Below, piece by piece: positions 1-9,838 of a stretch of DNA of 64,000 nt; positions within the stretch are counted from its first letter, which is position 1, and the number at the start of each line of letters is the position of its first letter. The translations under genes were made by a program, and so were the position numbers. The notes under the pieces are model-generated. The model ran no database searches and had not been told where the DNA came from. It was given only the letters and a program-made list of their open reading frames with translations. Source of the DNA: Pseudarthrobacter sp. MM222 (GTDB lineage: Bacteria; Actinomycetota; Actinomycetes; Actinomycetales; Micrococcaceae); contig NZ_OX352321.1 of NCBI RefSeq assembly GCF_947090775.1, positions 1,364,001 to 1,428,000 of the forward strand, read 5' to 3'.

Positions 1-516
1 GCGATCGCCCTGCTGGTCAACTTCCCGAAGGTCAAAGACCAGGGGGCCCAGCTGATCGCCCACGCACCCTCGATCGTCGCCGTCGTCAGCATGGTCATGG
101 CCGCCGCCGTCCTGACGGGCGTCCTGAACGGCACCGGCATGGTCAAGGCAATGTCGGAGTGGCTCGTGGCGATCATTCCCGCCGACATGGGCCCGTTCAT
201 GGCCATCATCACCGGCGTACTGAGCATCCCGATGACCTTCTTCATGAGCAACGACGCCTTCTACTTCGGCGTCCTCCCGGTCCTCAGCGAAACCGCGGCC
301 CACTACGGCGTCAGCGCCGCCGACATGGCACGCGCCTCCATCACCGGCCAGCCTTTCCACCTGCAGAGCCCCCTGGTCCCGGCCATCCTGCTCCTGGTCT
401 CCCTCGCCAAGGTGGACCTCGGCGACCACCACAAGAAGGTCCTCTGGCGCACCGCCGTCATCTCCCTGGTCATGCTTGCCACCGGAGTCCTCACCGGAGC
501 CATCGGCATCGGCTAA
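1..516 (+). CDS. Citrate:proton/metal symporter, CitMHS family (C-terminal part)
   Basis: The reading frame is already open at base 1, so the start lies outside the window; the visible part is 171 residues ending in TAA. It shows about four hydrophobic segments, the motifs MTFFMSNDAFYFGVLPVL and TGQPFHLQSPLVPA, and a GAIGIG tail, all typical of the CitMHS citrate transporter family, which imports citrate complexed to a divalent metal with protons. The protein should sit in the cytoplasmic membrane. A two-component system or regulator often lies upstream in relatives, but that side is not visible. Family assignment is firm; the exact metal and substrate cannot be told from this fragment. Confidence 0.88.
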   Translation, partial: AIALLVNFPKVKDQGAQLIAHAPSIVAVVSMVMAAAVLTGVLNGTGMVKAMSEWLVAIIPADMGPFMAIITGVLSIPMTFFMSNDAFYFGVLPVLSETAAHYGVSAADMARASITGQPFHLQSPLVPAILLLVSLAKVDLGDHHKKVLWRTAVISLVMLATGVLTGAIGIG

Positions 517-531
517 CCCACCCCGCGAGAA

Positions 532-576
532 GACAGTTCGCGGCAGTGTTTGCACAAAACATTGCCGCGAACTGTC
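532..576. terminator. Long hairpin after the citrate transporter gene
   Basis: Perfect 14-bp arms (532-545 and 563-576) extend inward through a G-T wobble to about 20 bp around a 5-nt loop. There is no U-tract, so this is either a U-less or bidirectional terminator or an extragenic palindrome. Confidence 0.6.
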
Positions 577-655
577 GTCTCGGCGTCCGACGGTAACAGC
601 AGTTCAACCCACGTAGACTGGGACGGAAAATAATCCGAACTTGCAGGGGAGATCC

Positions 656-952
656 ATGGCTGCGATCAACCGCGACGACGTCGCGCATCTCGCGCATCTC
701 GCGCACATCGAGATGAGTGCTGAAGAGCTGGACAGGATGGCCGGCGAACTCGCCGTCATCGTTGATTCAGTGAAGTCCGTCAGTGAAGCCGCCGGTGATG
801 ACGTCCCGGCCACGTCCCACCCGATTCCGCTGACCAATGTGTTCCGCGAAGACGTAGTCGGCCACACCTTCACGGCCGAGCAGGCATTGTCCGGCGCCCC
901 CGACGCGTACGAAGGCCGCTTCAAGGTCCCGGCAATCCTGGACGAGGACTAA
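656..952 (+). CDS. gatC: Asp-tRNA(Asn)/Glu-tRNA(Gln) amidotransferase subunit C
   Basis: This 98-residue protein begins [16 protein letters not shown]. The ATG at 656 follows an AGGGGAG ribosome site at 646-652; a TTG at 641 in the same frame is rejected because it would include that site. GatC is the small chaperone-like subunit that wraps around GatA and GatB in the trimeric enzyme. That enzyme converts misacylated Glu-tRNA(Gln), and often Asp-tRNA(Asn), to the correct amide in the cytoplasm. The gene heads a tight gatC-gatA-gatB operon, with 4 bases to gatA, so the three subunits are probably made together. Confidence 0.95.
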   Translation: MAAINRDDVAHLAHLAHIEMSAEELDRMAGELAVIVDSVKSVSEAAGDDVPATSHPIPLTNVFREDVVGHTFTAEQALSGAPDAYEGRFKVPAILDED

Positions 953-956
953 GAAC

Positions 957-2513
957 ATGACTGAAACGAACTCCGACCTGATCCGTAATTCCGCCGCGCA
1001 GCTGGCCGAGAAGCTCGCCGCGCGCGAGGTCTCCGCCGTCGAGGTCACCCAGGCGCACCTGGACCGGATCGCCGCCGTCGACGGCAAGGTCCACGCCTTC
1101 CTGCACGTCAACACCGACGAGGCGCTCGCCGTCGCCGCCGAGGTGGACGCCATCCGCGCAGCCGGCGGCGCCGCCGCCGACGAACTGCACGCCCTCGCCG
1201 GCGTGCCGATCGCGGTCAAGGACCTCATCGTGACCGTCGGCCAGCCCACCACGGCCGGCTCGAAAATCCTCGAGGGCTGGCACAGCCCCTACGACGCCAC
1301 CGTGGTCAAGCGCCTGCGCGCCGCGAAGATGCCGATCCTGGGCAAAACCAACCTGGACGAATTCGCGATGGGCTCCTCCACCGAGCACTCCGCCTACGGC
1401 CCCACCCACAACCCCTGGGACCTTGACCGCATCCCCGGCGGCTCAGGCGGCGGCTCCGCGGCCGCCGTGGCTGCCTTCGAGGCGCCGCTGGCCCTCGGCA
1501 CGGACACCGGCGGTTCCATCCGCCAGCCCGGCGCCGTTACCGGCACCGTCGGCGTCAAGCCCACCTACGGCGGCGTCTCCCGCTACGGCGCGATCGCCAT
1601 GGCCTCCTCGCTGGACCAGATCGGCCCGGTCTCCCGCACGGTGCTCGACTCGGCCCTGCTGCACCAGGTCATCGGCGGACACGATCCGCACGATTCCACC
1701 TCGCTGCCGGACCCGCTGGAGGACCTCGTGGCCGCCGCCCGGACCGGCAACGTTGACGGCATGAAGATCGGCATCATCAAGGAGCTCCACGGCGAGGGCT
1801 ACCAGGCCGGCGTCGAGAACCGCTTCAATGAGTCCCTCGAGCTGCTCAAGGCCGCGGGCGCCGAGATCGTCGAGGTCTCCTGCCCCAACTTCAAGTACGC
1901 GCTGGGCGCCTACTACCTCGTCATGCCCTCCGAGGCGTCCTCCAACCTCGCCAAGTTCGACGGCGTCCGGTACGGCCTGCGGGTCCTGCCCGCGGACGGT
2001 CCGATGACCATCGAGCGTGTGATGGGAGCGACCCGGGCCGCCGGCTTCGGCGACGAGGTCAAGCGCCGCATCATCCTGGGCACCTACGCCCTGAGCGCCG
2101 GCTACTACGACGCCTACTACGGCTCGGCCCAGAAGGTGCGCACGCTGATCCAGCGCGACTTCGCCGCCGCCTTCGCCAAGGCGGACGTCCTGATCTCCCC
2201 GACGGCCCCCACCACGGCCTTCAAGCTCGGCGAGAAGCTCAACGACCCGCTGGCCATGTACCTCAACGACGTCGCGACCATCCCCGCCAACATGGCAGGT
2301 GTTCCCGGGCTCTCCCTGCCCGGTGGCCTGGCCGATGAGGACGGGTTGCCGGTTGGCATCCAGCTGCTGGCCCCGGCCCGCCAGGACGCCCGGCTCTACC
2401 GCGTCGGCGCCGTGCTTGAGTCCCTGCTCGAGGCGCAGTGGGGCGGGCCGCTGCTGGACCGTGCCCCCGCTCTCACCGATGACGCCGTCGCAAGCCACGG
2501 AGGTTCCCACTAA
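957..2513 (+). CDS. gatA: Asp-tRNA(Asn)/Glu-tRNA(Gln) amidotransferase subunit A
   Basis: GatA (518 residues) is the glutaminase/amidase subunit that frees ammonia from glutamine for transfer to the tRNA-bound acyl group. The amidase-signature triad is visible: Lys88 in IAVKDLI, cis-Ser163 in [11 protein letters not shown] and nucleophile Ser187 in [12 protein letters not shown]. The spacings of 75 and 24 residues match characterised GatA proteins. Length is normal for the family. The TAA stop overlaps the ATG of gatB by one base (TAATG), which indicates translational coupling. No irregularity was seen. Confidence 0.97.
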   Translation: MTETNSDLIRNSAAQLAEKLAAREVSAVEVTQAHLDRIAAVDGKVHAFLHVNTDEALAVAAEVDAIRAAGGAAADELHALAGVPIAVKDLIVTVGQPTTAGSKILEGWHSPYDATVVKRLRAAKMPILGKTNLDEFAMGSSTEHSAYGPTHNPWDLDRIPGGSGGGSAAAVAAFEAPLALGTDTGGSIRQPGAVTGTVGVKPTYGGVSRYGAIAMASSLDQIGPVSRTVLDSALLHQVIGGHDPHDSTSLPDPLEDLVAAARTGNVDGMKIGIIKELHGEGYQAGVENRFNESLELLKAAGAEIVEVSCPNFKYALGAYYLVMPSEASSNLAKFDGVRYGLRVLPADGPMTIERVMGATRAAGFGDEVKRRIILGTYALSAGYYDAYYGSAQKVRTLIQRDFAAAFAKADVLISPTAPTTAFKLGEKLNDPLAMYLNDVATIPANMAGVPGLSLPGGLADEDGLPVGIQLLAPARQDARLYRVGAVLESLLEAQWGGPLLDRAPALTDDAVASHGGSH

Positions 2514-4018
2514 TGACTGACGCAACCCTTAGCTTCGAAGAGGCGATGGAGAAGTACGATCCCGTCCTGGGCTTTGAGGTCCACGTGGAGCTCAACACCA
2601 AGACCAAGATGTTCTCCTCCGCGCCCAACGTCTTCGGCGACGAGCCCAACACCAACGTCAACGAGGTGGACCTCGGCATGCCCGGCGTGCTGCCTGTGGT
2701 GAACAAGACCGCGATCGAGTCCTCAATCAAGATCGGCCTGGCGCTGAACTGCAAGATCGCCGAGAGGTGCCGCTTCGCCCGGAAGAACTACTTCTACCCG
2801 GACACACCGAAGAACTTCCAGACCTCCCAGTACGACGAACCCATCGCGTACGACGGCTACCTGGACATCGAGCTCTCCGACGGCACGATCTTCCGCGTGG
2901 AGATCGAGCGCGCCCACATGGAGGAGGACGCCGGCAAGCTGACCCACATGGGGGGCGCCACCGGCCGCATCCAGGGCGCGGACTACTCCCTGGTGGACTA
3001 CAACCGCTCCGGTGTGCCGCTGGTCGAGATCGTCACCAAGCCCATCCAGGGCGCGGGCAGCCGCGCTCCCGAACTCGCCAAGGCCTACGTGGCGGCAGTC
3101 CGCGAAATCGTGAAGAACCTCGGCGTCTCGGACGCGCGGATGGAACGGGGCAACGTCCGCTGCGACGCCAACGTCTCGCTCCGCCCGCACGGCCGCGAAC
3201 GCTTCGGCATCCGCTCCGAGACCAAGAACGTCAACTCGCTGCGCGCCGTCGAACACGCCGTCCGCTACGAGATCCAGCGGCACGCCGCCGTGCTGGACTC
3301 GGGCGAGCCGGTCATCCAGGAGACCCGCCACTGGCACGAGGACACGCGGACCACGACGTCGGGCCGGGCCAAGTCCGACGCCGACGACTACCGCTACTTC
3401 CCCGAGCCGGACCTGGTGCCGATCACCGCGTCCCGCGAGTGGGTCGAGGAACTCCGGGCCACCCTGCCCGAGCCCCCGGCCGCCCGCCGCAAGCGCCTGC
3501 AGGCCGACTGGGGCTACGCCGACCTCGAGTTCCGCGACGTCGTCAACGCCGGCGTCATGGACGAGATCGAGGAAACCATCGCTGCCGGCGCCACCGCCAC
3601 GGTGGCCCGCAAATGGTGGATGGGCGAGATCGTCGGACGCGCCAAGAACGCCGACGTCGATCCCGGCCAGCTTGGCGTCACACCGGCCACCATCGTGGAA
3701 CTGAACCGGATGGTCGAGGACGGCAAGATCAACAACAAGATGGCCACCGAGGTCCTCGACGGCGTGCTCGCCGGCGAAGGCACTCCGGCGGAAATCGTCG
3801 AAAAGCGCGGCCTCGCCGTGGTCTCCGACGACGGCCCCCTCCTGGAAGCCATCGACGCGGCCCTCGCCGCGCAGCCCGGCGTCGCGGACAAGATCCGCGG
3901 CGGCAAGGTCCAGGCGATCGGCGCGATCGTCGGCGCCGTCATGAAGGCCACCCGCGGCCAGGCCGACGCCGGCCGGGTCAAGGAACTGATCCTGGAACGC
4001 CTCGGCGTCGAAGGCTAA
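2513..4018 (+). CDS. gatB: Asp-tRNA(Asn)/Glu-tRNA(Gln) amidotransferase subunit B
   Basis: GatB (501 residues) binds the misacylated tRNA and activates the side chain with ATP before GatA-derived ammonia is added. The N-terminal catalytic cradle is clear: [16 protein letters not shown] near residue 20, [15 protein letters not shown] near 100, and the [13 protein letters not shown] segment near 165. The last ~150 residues form the helical and YqeY-like tail ([16 protein letters not shown]) that contacts the tRNA elbow. It is the last gene of gatCAB. Its 3' end overlaps the convergent LysR-type gene by 41 bases. Confidence 0.97.
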   Translation: MTDATLSFEEAMEKYDPVLGFEVHVELNTKTKMFSSAPNVFGDEPNTNVNEVDLGMPGVLPVVNKTAIESSIKIGLALNCKIAERCRFARKNYFYPDTPKNFQTSQYDEPIAYDGYLDIELSDGTIFRVEIERAHMEEDAGKLTHMGGATGRIQGADYSLVDYNRSGVPLVEIVTKPIQGAGSRAPELAKAYVAAVREIVKNLGVSDARMERGNVRCDANVSLRPHGRERFGIRSETKNVNSLRAVEHAVRYEIQRHAAVLDSGEPVIQETRHWHEDTRTTTSGRAKSDADDYRYFPEPDLVPITASREWVEELRATLPEPPAARRKRLQADWGYADLEFRDVVNAGVMDEIEETIAAGATATVARKWWMGEIVGRAKNADVDPGQLGVTPATIVELNRMVEDGKINNKMATEVLDGVLAGEGTPAEIVEKRGLAVVSDDGPLLEAIDAALAAQPGVADKIRGGKVQAIGAIVGAVMKATRGQADAGRVKELILERLGVEG

Positions 4019-4931
4019 CCCCTAGCCGCCCACCAAATCGGTCATGATGGACTGCAGTGCTCCGCAGACCATCATGACCGATCTGCGTTTTAAGGTTCTC
4101 CGGCCTCGCCAGGATGTCGATCCGGCGCCGGGTGCTGATGCCCTCGAGCGGGCGCAGCACGATCTCCGGGTTCAGCACCGGCCGCGCGGTATGCCGCGGC
4201 AGCAGCCCGATCACATTCCCCGTCGCCACCAGCATGGCCACTGTGGAGTAGTCGTTGATCCGGTGGACGATGTTCAGTTCACGGCTGGACACGGCGGCGA
4301 CGGCGGAGAGTACGTCCGCCGGGGAGTAGCCTGCGTGGCTGGTCACCCAGGGTTCGCCGACGACGTCGTCCGCGGTGACCGCCTGCTGGCCGGCCAGCCG
4401 GTGCCCGGCCGACAACGCCACATCCAGCGGCTCGTGCGCCAGCGGGATCACCGCGACGCGCTCTTCGGGCCAGCGCGGGCTGTGGTCCATCCGGTGCGCC
4501 AGGACCAGGTCGTAGCGGGCCGTCAGCGCCGGGAAGTCCTGCTGGGCCACGTCCTCGTCGGTAAGCAGGATCCGCGGCTGGTCCGGGGCGGCCAGCAACC
4601 GGGCCAGGGGGGCGAACAACGCCTGCCCGGCACTGTGGAAACCGCAGAGGGTTACCGGGGCTACGGGCGAGCCGTGGTAGGCGCCGATGGCCGTCCGGGC
4701 GTCCGCCATGGCGCTGACGACGGCGGCTCCGGCGTCGGCGAGCACCTGGCCGGCCTCGGTCAGGACCAGGTTGCGGCCCTCCTTGCGGGTCAGCGGAACG
4801 TCGACGGACTTTTGCAGGGCGGTCAACTGCTGGGACACTGCCGACGGCGTCACGAGTAAGGTCTCGGCGACTGCCTTGACGCTGCCCAGGGCCCCGAGTT
4901 CGCGGAGCATCTCGAGCTGGTGGATTTCCAT
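3978..4931 (-). CDS. LysR-family transcriptional regulator
   Basis: The 317-residue protein starts [13 protein letters not shown]. The N-terminal winged helix-turn-helix spans about residues 1-60 ([20 protein letters not shown]), followed by a LysR substrate-binding domain to about residue 285. The gene is divergent from tdh-kbl, 155 bases away, so a role in threonine/glycine catabolism or a neighbouring pathway is plausible but unproven. The start is supported by a TAGACT hexamer exactly 6 nt upstream of the ATG. The C-terminal ~30 residues are unusual: they read through the hairpin at 4037-4082 and then antisense into the end of gatB. The functional protein probably ended before the hairpin ancestrally. 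Confidence 0.88.
   Translation of the reverse strand: MEIHQLEMLRELGALGSVKAVAETLLVTPSAVSQQLTALQKSVDVPLTRKEGRNLVLTEAGQVLADAGAAVVSAMADARTAIGAYHGSPVAPVTLCGFHSAGQALFAPLARLLAAPDQPRILLTDEDVAQQDFPALTARYDLVLAHRMDHSPRWPEERVAVIPLAHEPLDVALSAGHRLAGQQAVTADDVVGEPWVTSHAGYSPADVLSAVAAVSSRELNIVHRINDYSTVAMLVATGNVIGLLPRHTARPVLNPEIVLRPLEGISTRRRIDILARPENLKTQIGHDGLRSTAVHHDRFGGRLGVSLRRRGVPGSVP
4037..4082. terminator. Hairpin between convergent gatB and LysR gene
   Basis: Perfect 14-bp arms ATCGGTCATGATGG (4037-4050) and its complement (4069-4082), with a further CTGC/GCAG inner stem. It starts 19 bases after the gatB stop and lies inside the reading frame of the opposite gene. No long U-tract follows on either strand, only GTTTTA at 4087 on the gatB side. 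Confidence 0.65.
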
Positions 4932-4937
4932 GCGCCC

Positions 4938-4943
4938 AGTCTA
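4938..4943 (-). promoter_or_regulatory. -10 element TAGACT, predicted leaderless start of LysR gene
   Basis: On the minus strand TAGACT is followed by 6 nt (GGGCGC) and then the ATG at 4931. Transcription would begin at the start codon; no ribosome site is present. Confidence 0.55.
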
Positions 4944-4958
4944 TTCGCAAGGAAACGC

Positions 4959-4973
4959 TTAATCGTCGATTGA
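4959..4973. promoter_or_regulatory. Candidate LysR-type operator in the LysR-tdh intergenic region
   Basis: TTAATCGTCGATTGA contains the perfect palindrome AATCG-T-CGATT and lies between the divergent regulator and tdh, where autoregulatory LysR sites usually occur. No experimental or comparative support is available here. Confidence 0.3.
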
Positions 4974-5086
4974 GAAAAACCCGGTTGTGCTAATGCTTTG
5001 CAAGGGCTCTAATGAAGTGAGTTGTCCCACCTGCTGCCCGCGGCCACCGTCGCCGGACAGCGAAACAAAGCACAGTTAGGAACGCC

Positions 5087-6133
5087 ATGAAGGCTCTCTA
5101 CAAGGCCGGCGCCCACGCAGGATTCGAACTGGTGGACCGGCCGGAGCCGGAAACCGGCCCGGCCGATGTCAAAATCCGCGTGATGACCACAGGGATCTGC
5201 GGCACCGACCTGCACATCCAGTCCTGGGATGCCTGGGCGCAGGGCATCATCAACGCTCCGCTGATTGCCGGCCACGAGTTCTACGGCGAGGTCGTGGAGA
5301 CCGGCGAGGACGTCCTCGACGTCAAGGTCGGCGACCGGGTTTCCGGCGAAGGCCACATCGTCTGCGGGATCTGCCGCAACTGCCGTGCCGGCCGCAAGCA
5401 GATGTGCATCCATACCGTCAGCGTAGGGGTCCAGCGCGACGGCGCCTTCGCCGAGTACGTCGTGATCCCCGAAACCAACGTCTGGGTGCATCAGGACCCG
5501 TCCGTGACGCCGGAACTGGGCGCCATCTTCGATCCGTTCGGCAACGCCGTCCACACCGCTCTCAGCTTTCCGCTCGTGGGCGAGGACGTGCTGATCACCG
5601 GCGCCGGGCCCATCGGGTTGATGGCCATCGCCGTTGCCCGCCACGCCGGGGCCCGGAAAATCGCCATCACCGATGTCTCCGCCCCGCGGCTGGAACTGGC
5701 CCGCACGCTCGGCGTCGACCTCGCGATCGACGTCTCCCGGATGCGCGTGAAGGACGCCCAGCGCGAACTCGGCATGCGCGAGGGGTTCGACATCGGCATG
5801 GAAATGTCCGGACACCCGACGGCGCTGCCTGAGATGATCGACAACATGAACCACGGCGGCCGGATCGCGATGCTGGGACTGCCCACCCAGTCGATCGACA
5901 TCGACTGGGGAAAGGTGGTCACGCACATGCTGACCCTGAAGGGCATTTACGGCCGCGAAATGTTCGAGACCTGGTACGCCATGAGCGCCATGCTGTCCTC
6001 CAACCCGGTGCTGCACGCCAACATTTCCGCCGTCGTCACGGATACCCTGCCCGCCGCGGACTGGGAGAAGGGCTTCGAGATCGCCCGCGCCGGCGTGGGC
6101 GGCAAAGTGGTCCTGGACTGGACCGGCTTCTAG
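5087..6133 (+). CDS. tdh: L-threonine 3-dehydrogenase
   Basis: This 348-residue zinc-dependent medium-chain dehydrogenase oxidises L-threonine to 2-amino-3-ketobutyrate with NAD+. Catalytic zinc ligands are visible in [11 protein letters not shown] (Cys38) and AGHEFYGEV (His63, Glu64). The structural zinc loop [15 protein letters not shown] supplies Cys93, 96, 99 and 107. A Rossmann GAGPIGLMA motif lies near residue 170. The next gene, kbl, encodes the enzyme that cleaves the product, so the pair converts threonine to glycine plus acetyl-CoA. The length and the WDAWAQG signature agree with Tdh rather than generic alcohol or sorbitol dehydrogenases. Confidence 0.95.
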   Translation: MKALYKAGAHAGFELVDRPEPETGPADVKIRVMTTGICGTDLHIQSWDAWAQGIINAPLIAGHEFYGEVVETGEDVLDVKVGDRVSGEGHIVCGICRNCRAGRKQMCIHTVSVGVQRDGAFAEYVVIPETNVWVHQDPSVTPELGAIFDPFGNAVHTALSFPLVGEDVLITGAGPIGLMAIAVARHAGARKIAITDVSAPRLELARTLGVDLAIDVSRMRVKDAQRELGMREGFDIGMEMSGHPTALPEMIDNMNHGGRIAMLGLPTQSIDIDWGKVVTHMLTLKGIYGREMFETWYAMSAMLSSNPVLHANISAVVTDTLPAADWEKGFEIARAGVGGKVVLDWTGF

Positions 6134-6212
6134 GCCCTCCCTTTCCGAGCCCGCGTTCGCACGACTTTCCGCCCCCGAACCAGGAATTCACCCCAGCTGA
6201 GGAGCACAACCC

Positions 6213-7421
6213 ATGTATTCAGCCATCAAGGACCAGCTGCAGCACGAACTGGACGAGATCCGCAGCGCCGGCTTGTTCAAGACCGAGCGGCACATTGATT
6301 CCCCGCAGGCCAACCGCATCAAGGCCGGGCAGATCGGCGATGCCAGCGCGGAGGTCCTCAACTTCTGCGCCAACAACTATCTGGGCCTTGCAGACCACCC
6401 GGAGATCATCGCCGCCGCCAAGGCTGCGATGGACGACCGCGGCTTCGGGATGGCCAGCGTGCGCTTCATCTGCGGCACCCAGGACCTGCACCTGGCCTTG
6501 GAGGAGCGGGTTTCGAAGTTCCTCGGCACGGAGGACACCATCCTGTTCTCCAGCTGCTTTGATGCCAACGGCGGCGTGTTCGAGTCCCTCTTCGGCCCGG
6601 AAGACGCCGTGATTTCCGACGCGCTGAACCACGCCTCGATCATCGACGGCATCCGGCTCTGCAAGGCCCAGCGGTTCCGCTACGCCAACCAGGACATGGC
6701 CGACCTGGAAGCCAAGCTGATCCAGGCCACGACACAGGAGAACCCCGCCCGCCGCAAGATCATCGTCACGGACGGCGTCTTCTCCATGGACGGCTTCCTC
6801 GCCCCGCTCGAAGCCATCTGCGACCTCGCCGACAAATACGACGCCCTGGTCATGGTGGACGATTCCCATGCCGTGGGCTTCATGGGCTCCACCGGCGCCG
6901 GCACGCCCGAGCACGCCGGCGTCTCGGAGCGGGTGGACATCTACACCGGAACCTTCGGCAAGGCGCTCGGCGGCGCATCCGGCGGCTACGTCTCCGGCCG
7001 CCGCGAGATCGTCGCGATGCTCCGGCAGAAGGCCCGGCCGTACCTGTTCTCCAACTCGCTGGCGCCGGCCATCGTCGCGGCCACCCTGCAGGCCCTGGAC
7101 CTGGTCGAAAACTCCGCGGAACTGCGCGGCAAGCTCTTCGCCAACGCCGGGCTGTTCCGGAACCGGATGGCGGAGGAAGGCTTCGAGCTGCTCCCGGGCG
7201 AACATGCGATTGTCCCGGTGATGTTCGGGGACGCCGTGATGGCCGCCAAGGTGGCGGATGAGATGCTGCAGCACGGAGTCTTCGTGACGGCATTCAGTTA
7301 CCCGGTGGTGCCCAAGGGCGCCGCCCGGATCCGGGTGCAGCTATCCGCCGCGCACAGCGCCGAAGACGTCGAGACCTGCGTGCAGGCGTTCGTCCGCAGC
7401 CGGGCCGCGGTGGCGGCCTAG
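6213..7421 (+). CDS. kbl: Glycine C-acetyltransferase (2-amino-3-ketobutyrate CoA ligase)
   Basis: A 402-residue PLP enzyme of the alpha-oxoamine synthase family. It cleaves 2-amino-3-ketobutyrate with CoA to glycine and acetyl-CoA. The PLP lysine is Lys250 in [21 protein letters not shown] (about residue 50), FCANNY-type substrate residues, and [11 protein letters not shown] (about 215) are diagnostic. The ATG at 6213 follows a GAGGAG site 9 bases upstream. It lies 79 bases after tdh on the same strand, forming the standard tdh-kbl threonine degradation unit. Confidence 0.96.
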   Translation: MYSAIKDQLQHELDEIRSAGLFKTERHIDSPQANRIKAGQIGDASAEVLNFCANNYLGLADHPEIIAAAKAAMDDRGFGMASVRFICGTQDLHLALEERVSKFLGTEDTILFSSCFDANGGVFESLFGPEDAVISDALNHASIIDGIRLCKAQRFRYANQDMADLEAKLIQATTQENPARRKIIVTDGVFSMDGFLAPLEAICDLADKYDALVMVDDSHAVGFMGSTGAGTPEHAGVSERVDIYTGTFGKALGGASGGYVSGRREIVAMLRQKARPYLFSNSLAPAIVAATLQALDLVENSAELRGKLFANAGLFRNRMAEEGFELLPGEHAIVPVMFGDAVMAAKVADEMLQHGVFVTAFSYPVVPKGAARIRVQLSAAHSAEDVETCVQAFVRSRAAVAA

Positions 7422-7463
7422 CTCAGGCCGTCGCGCTGCGGCGCCGTCGACCGGTACGTCTGC

Positions 7464-7469
7464 AAGGAT
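7464..7469 (+). promoter_or_regulatory. -10 element AAGGAT, predicted leaderless start
   Basis: AAGGAT, 6-nt spacer GTAACC, then ATG at 7476. This fits leaderless transcription of the FAD oxidoreductase gene, but the AAGGAT could also be read as a weak ribosome site. Confidence 0.4.
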
Positions 7470-7475
7470 GTAACC

Positions 7476-8585
7476 ATGTCAGCCCATTACGATGTAGTGA
7501 TTGTCGGCGGCGGAATCGCCGGCCTTTCCCTTGCCTCCGCCCTGGCCGGGAGATGCAGTGTGGCCCTGGTCGAAGCCGAGCAGACCCTGGCCTACCACAC
7601 CTCGGCGCGCTCGGCGCGGCAGCTGATCCCCAGTTACGGCCCGGCCGTGGTCCAGGAGCTCACCGTCCGCACACTGGAACTCATCGCCGCCGAGGACGCC
7701 GGCCGGCCCGAACCGGTGCTTAGCCCACGCAGCTTCCTGCTGATCGGCGACGAAGCCACGGTCCAGGCGGAAGCCAGCGGCCTCATGCGCCGGATCACCC
7801 ATGCCGAGGCGATGGAGCTCTGCCCGGTCCTGGTGCCGGAGTCCTTCAGCGCCGCGGGCCTGGACACTGGCTCCTTCGCCTGCAATGCCCCGCTGCTGCT
7901 CGAGGACCACCGTCAGCACGCCGAGGCCGGCGGCGTGGACATCATCACCGGAGCCAAGGTCCATTCCGCCCAGCGCCTCGGCTCCGGCTGGGAACTCGGC
8001 GCGGGGCAGGAGGGCTTCCAGGCCGCCGTCGTGGTGAACGCGGCCGGCGCCTGGGCGGACGAACTCGCCGTGCTCAGCGGGGTCGAGAAGCTCGGCCTGC
8101 AGCCGTACCGGCGGACGGCGGCGATCGTCGAGGTCGGGCACCCGCTCCCGACCGGCTGTCCCATGGTGGCCGCCGCCGATGAGAGTTTCTACTTCCGCCG
8201 CGACGGCGAACAGGTCCTCATCTCACCCTCGGAGTCCGTGCCGAGCCGGCCCGAGGACGCCCAGCCGTTCCCGGGCGACGTCGAGGCCCTGATTGCCAGG
8301 CTCAACGGCATCACCACCCTCGGCATCCGCGGGGTCCGCAAGGCCTGGACCGGGTTGCGGACGGAAGCGGCTGACGGAGTCCCGGTCGTGGGGTTCGACG
8401 CCGAAGCTCCCGGATTCTTCTGGCTCGCCGGCCAGGGCGGGTACGGGTTCCAAACCTCCTCGGGCATCGCCGAACTGGCCGCAGAGCTGATACTGGCCGG
8501 CCCGGGTGCCAGCGAAACCGCGGCGGGTCCGGCATCCCGGACAACCGACGCCTTGTCTGCCACTCGCTGGTCCATCCGCCGCTGA
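7476..8585 (+). CDS. FAD-dependent amino-acid oxidoreductase (DadA/GlyOX-like)
   Basis: A 369-residue protein opening with the dinucleotide-binding motif DVVIVGGGIAGLSLASALAG. It belongs to the DAO superfamily: EAEQTLAYHTSARSARQL follows at ~35, an NAAGAWADELA motif sits near 190, and a C-terminal GIRGVRKAWTGLRTEAADG-like FAD segment ends near GQGGYGFQTS. Members oxidise D-amino acids, glycine, sarcosine or 2-hydroxyglutarate. Which substrate applies here cannot be read from the sequence. Placement just after the threonine-to-glycine genes makes an amine or glycine derivative an attractive guess only. Confidence 0.82.
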   Translation: MSAHYDVVIVGGGIAGLSLASALAGRCSVALVEAEQTLAYHTSARSARQLIPSYGPAVVQELTVRTLELIAAEDAGRPEPVLSPRSFLLIGDEATVQAEASGLMRRITHAEAMELCPVLVPESFSAAGLDTGSFACNAPLLLEDHRQHAEAGGVDIITGAKVHSAQRLGSGWELGAGQEGFQAAVVVNAAGAWADELAVLSGVEKLGLQPYRRTAAIVEVGHPLPTGCPMVAAADESFYFRRDGEQVLISPSESVPSRPEDAQPFPGDVEALIARLNGITTLGIRGVRKAWTGLRTEAADGVPVVGFDAEAPGFFWLAGQGGYGFQTSSGIAELAAELILAGPGASETAAGPASRTTDALSATRWSIRR

Positions 8586-8590
8586 AGAAT
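8585..8590 (+). promoter_or_regulatory. -10 element AAGAAT, predicted leaderless start of hutI
   Basis: AAGAAT, spacer GGAACC (6 nt), ATG at 8597. The hexamer overlaps the stop codon of the preceding gene. Confidence 0.4.
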
Positions 8591-8596
8591 GGAACC

Positions 8597-9805
8597 ATGA
8601 GCACCCTCGTCACCAACATCGCCGAACTGATGACCCAGGACGTGGACCACCGCGTCCTGAAAAACGCGGCCGTGGTGGTCGAGGGGGAGCGGATCGCCTG
8701 GCTCGGCCCCGCGGCGGACGCGCCGGCCGCCGACGACGTTGTCGACGCCGGGGGGCGTGCCGTCCTTCCGGGCTGGGTCGATTCGCACACGCACCTGATC
8801 TTCGCCGGGGACCGCACGGCCGAGTTCGAGGCCCGGATGGCGGGGGAGGGCTACAGCGCCGGCGGCATTGCCGTGACCACCAGCGCCACCCGAAGCACGA
8901 GCGACTTCGACCTCACCCGGCTGGCGATGGGACGGGTGGCCGAGGCCGTCGCACAGGGCACCACCTACCTGGAGACCAAAACCGGCTACGGCTTGGACGT
9001 GGAGAACGAGGCCCGCAGCGCACGCATCGCGTCCTCGGTGGTGGACGAAGTGACCTACCTCGGGGCGCATCTCGTCCCGGCCGGAATGGATGGCGAGGAG
9101 TATACGGATCTGGTCTGCGGCCCCATGCTGGCTGCGGTCCGCCCCTACGTCCGCTGGGCCGATGTCTTCTGCGAACGGGGTGCCTTCACCGAGGAGCAGT
9201 CCCGCCGCGTGCTCCGGGCGTGCCGCGAGGCGGGATTGGGGCTGCGCGTCCATGGCAACCAGCTGGGCGAGGGCCCCGGCGTGCAGCTTGCCGTGGAATT
9301 CGGCGCGGCGAGCGTGGACCACGTGAACTACCTTTCCGGCGACGACGTCGCCGCCCTCGCCGCCAGCTGGGCCGGCTGGGACGCCGGTGCAGGCGGCAAG
9401 CGCGGAACCGTGGCAACCTGCCTGCCGGCCTGCGACCTATCCACCCGGCAGCCGCTGGCTCCCGGCCGGGAACTGCTGGACGCGGGGGTGCAGCTGGCGC
9501 TGGCCTCCAATTGCAATCCCGGCACGTCCTACACGAGTTCGATGGCGTTCTGCGTCACCACGGCCGTGCTGCAGATGCACCTGAGCGTGCATGAGGCCGT
9601 GCGAGCCGCGACCTTCGGCGGGGCGCTGGCCCTTGGCCGGGACACCGGGAATGACGTCGACGGCGAACGCGCGGTCGGGTCGATCGCCGTCGGGCACCGC
9701 GCGGACCTGCACGTGCTCAACGCGCCGTCCGCCACACATCTGGCCTACCGCCCCGGCATCCCGCTCACCCACGCGGTCTGGCGGGCGGGCGTCCGCGCCC
9801 GCTGA
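8597..9805 (+). CDS. hutI: Imidazolonepropionase
   Basis: This 402-residue amidohydrolase performs the third step of histidine degradation, opening imidazolone-5-propionate to formimino-glutamate. The metal-binding HxH is His64/His66 in GWVDSHTHLIFAGDR, followed by FEARMAGEGYSAGGI, which is characteristic of HutI. LETKTGYGLD near 135 and SNCNPGTSYTSSM near 310 are also conserved. No other hut gene (hutH, hutU, hutG) is visible, so here it stands apart from a full histidine-use operon. It converges on the phosphatase gene with only 33 bases between stops. Confidence 0.93.
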   Translation: MSTLVTNIAELMTQDVDHRVLKNAAVVVEGERIAWLGPAADAPAADDVVDAGGRAVLPGWVDSHTHLIFAGDRTAEFEARMAGEGYSAGGIAVTTSATRSTSDFDLTRLAMGRVAEAVAQGTTYLETKTGYGLDVENEARSARIASSVVDEVTYLGAHLVPAGMDGEEYTDLVCGPMLAAVRPYVRWADVFCERGAFTEEQSRRVLRACREAGLGLRVHGNQLGEGPGVQLAVEFGAASVDHVNYLSGDDVAALAASWAGWDAGAGGKRGTVATCLPACDLSTRQPLAPGRELLDAGVQLALASNCNPGTSYTSSMAFCVTTAVLQMHLSVHEAVRAATFGGALALGRDTGNDVDGERAVGSIAVGHRADLHVLNAPSATHLAYRPGIPLTHAVWRAGVRAR

Positions 9806-9838
9806 TCCGACGTGTCACGGGTGGCTCGCGGCACGGCC

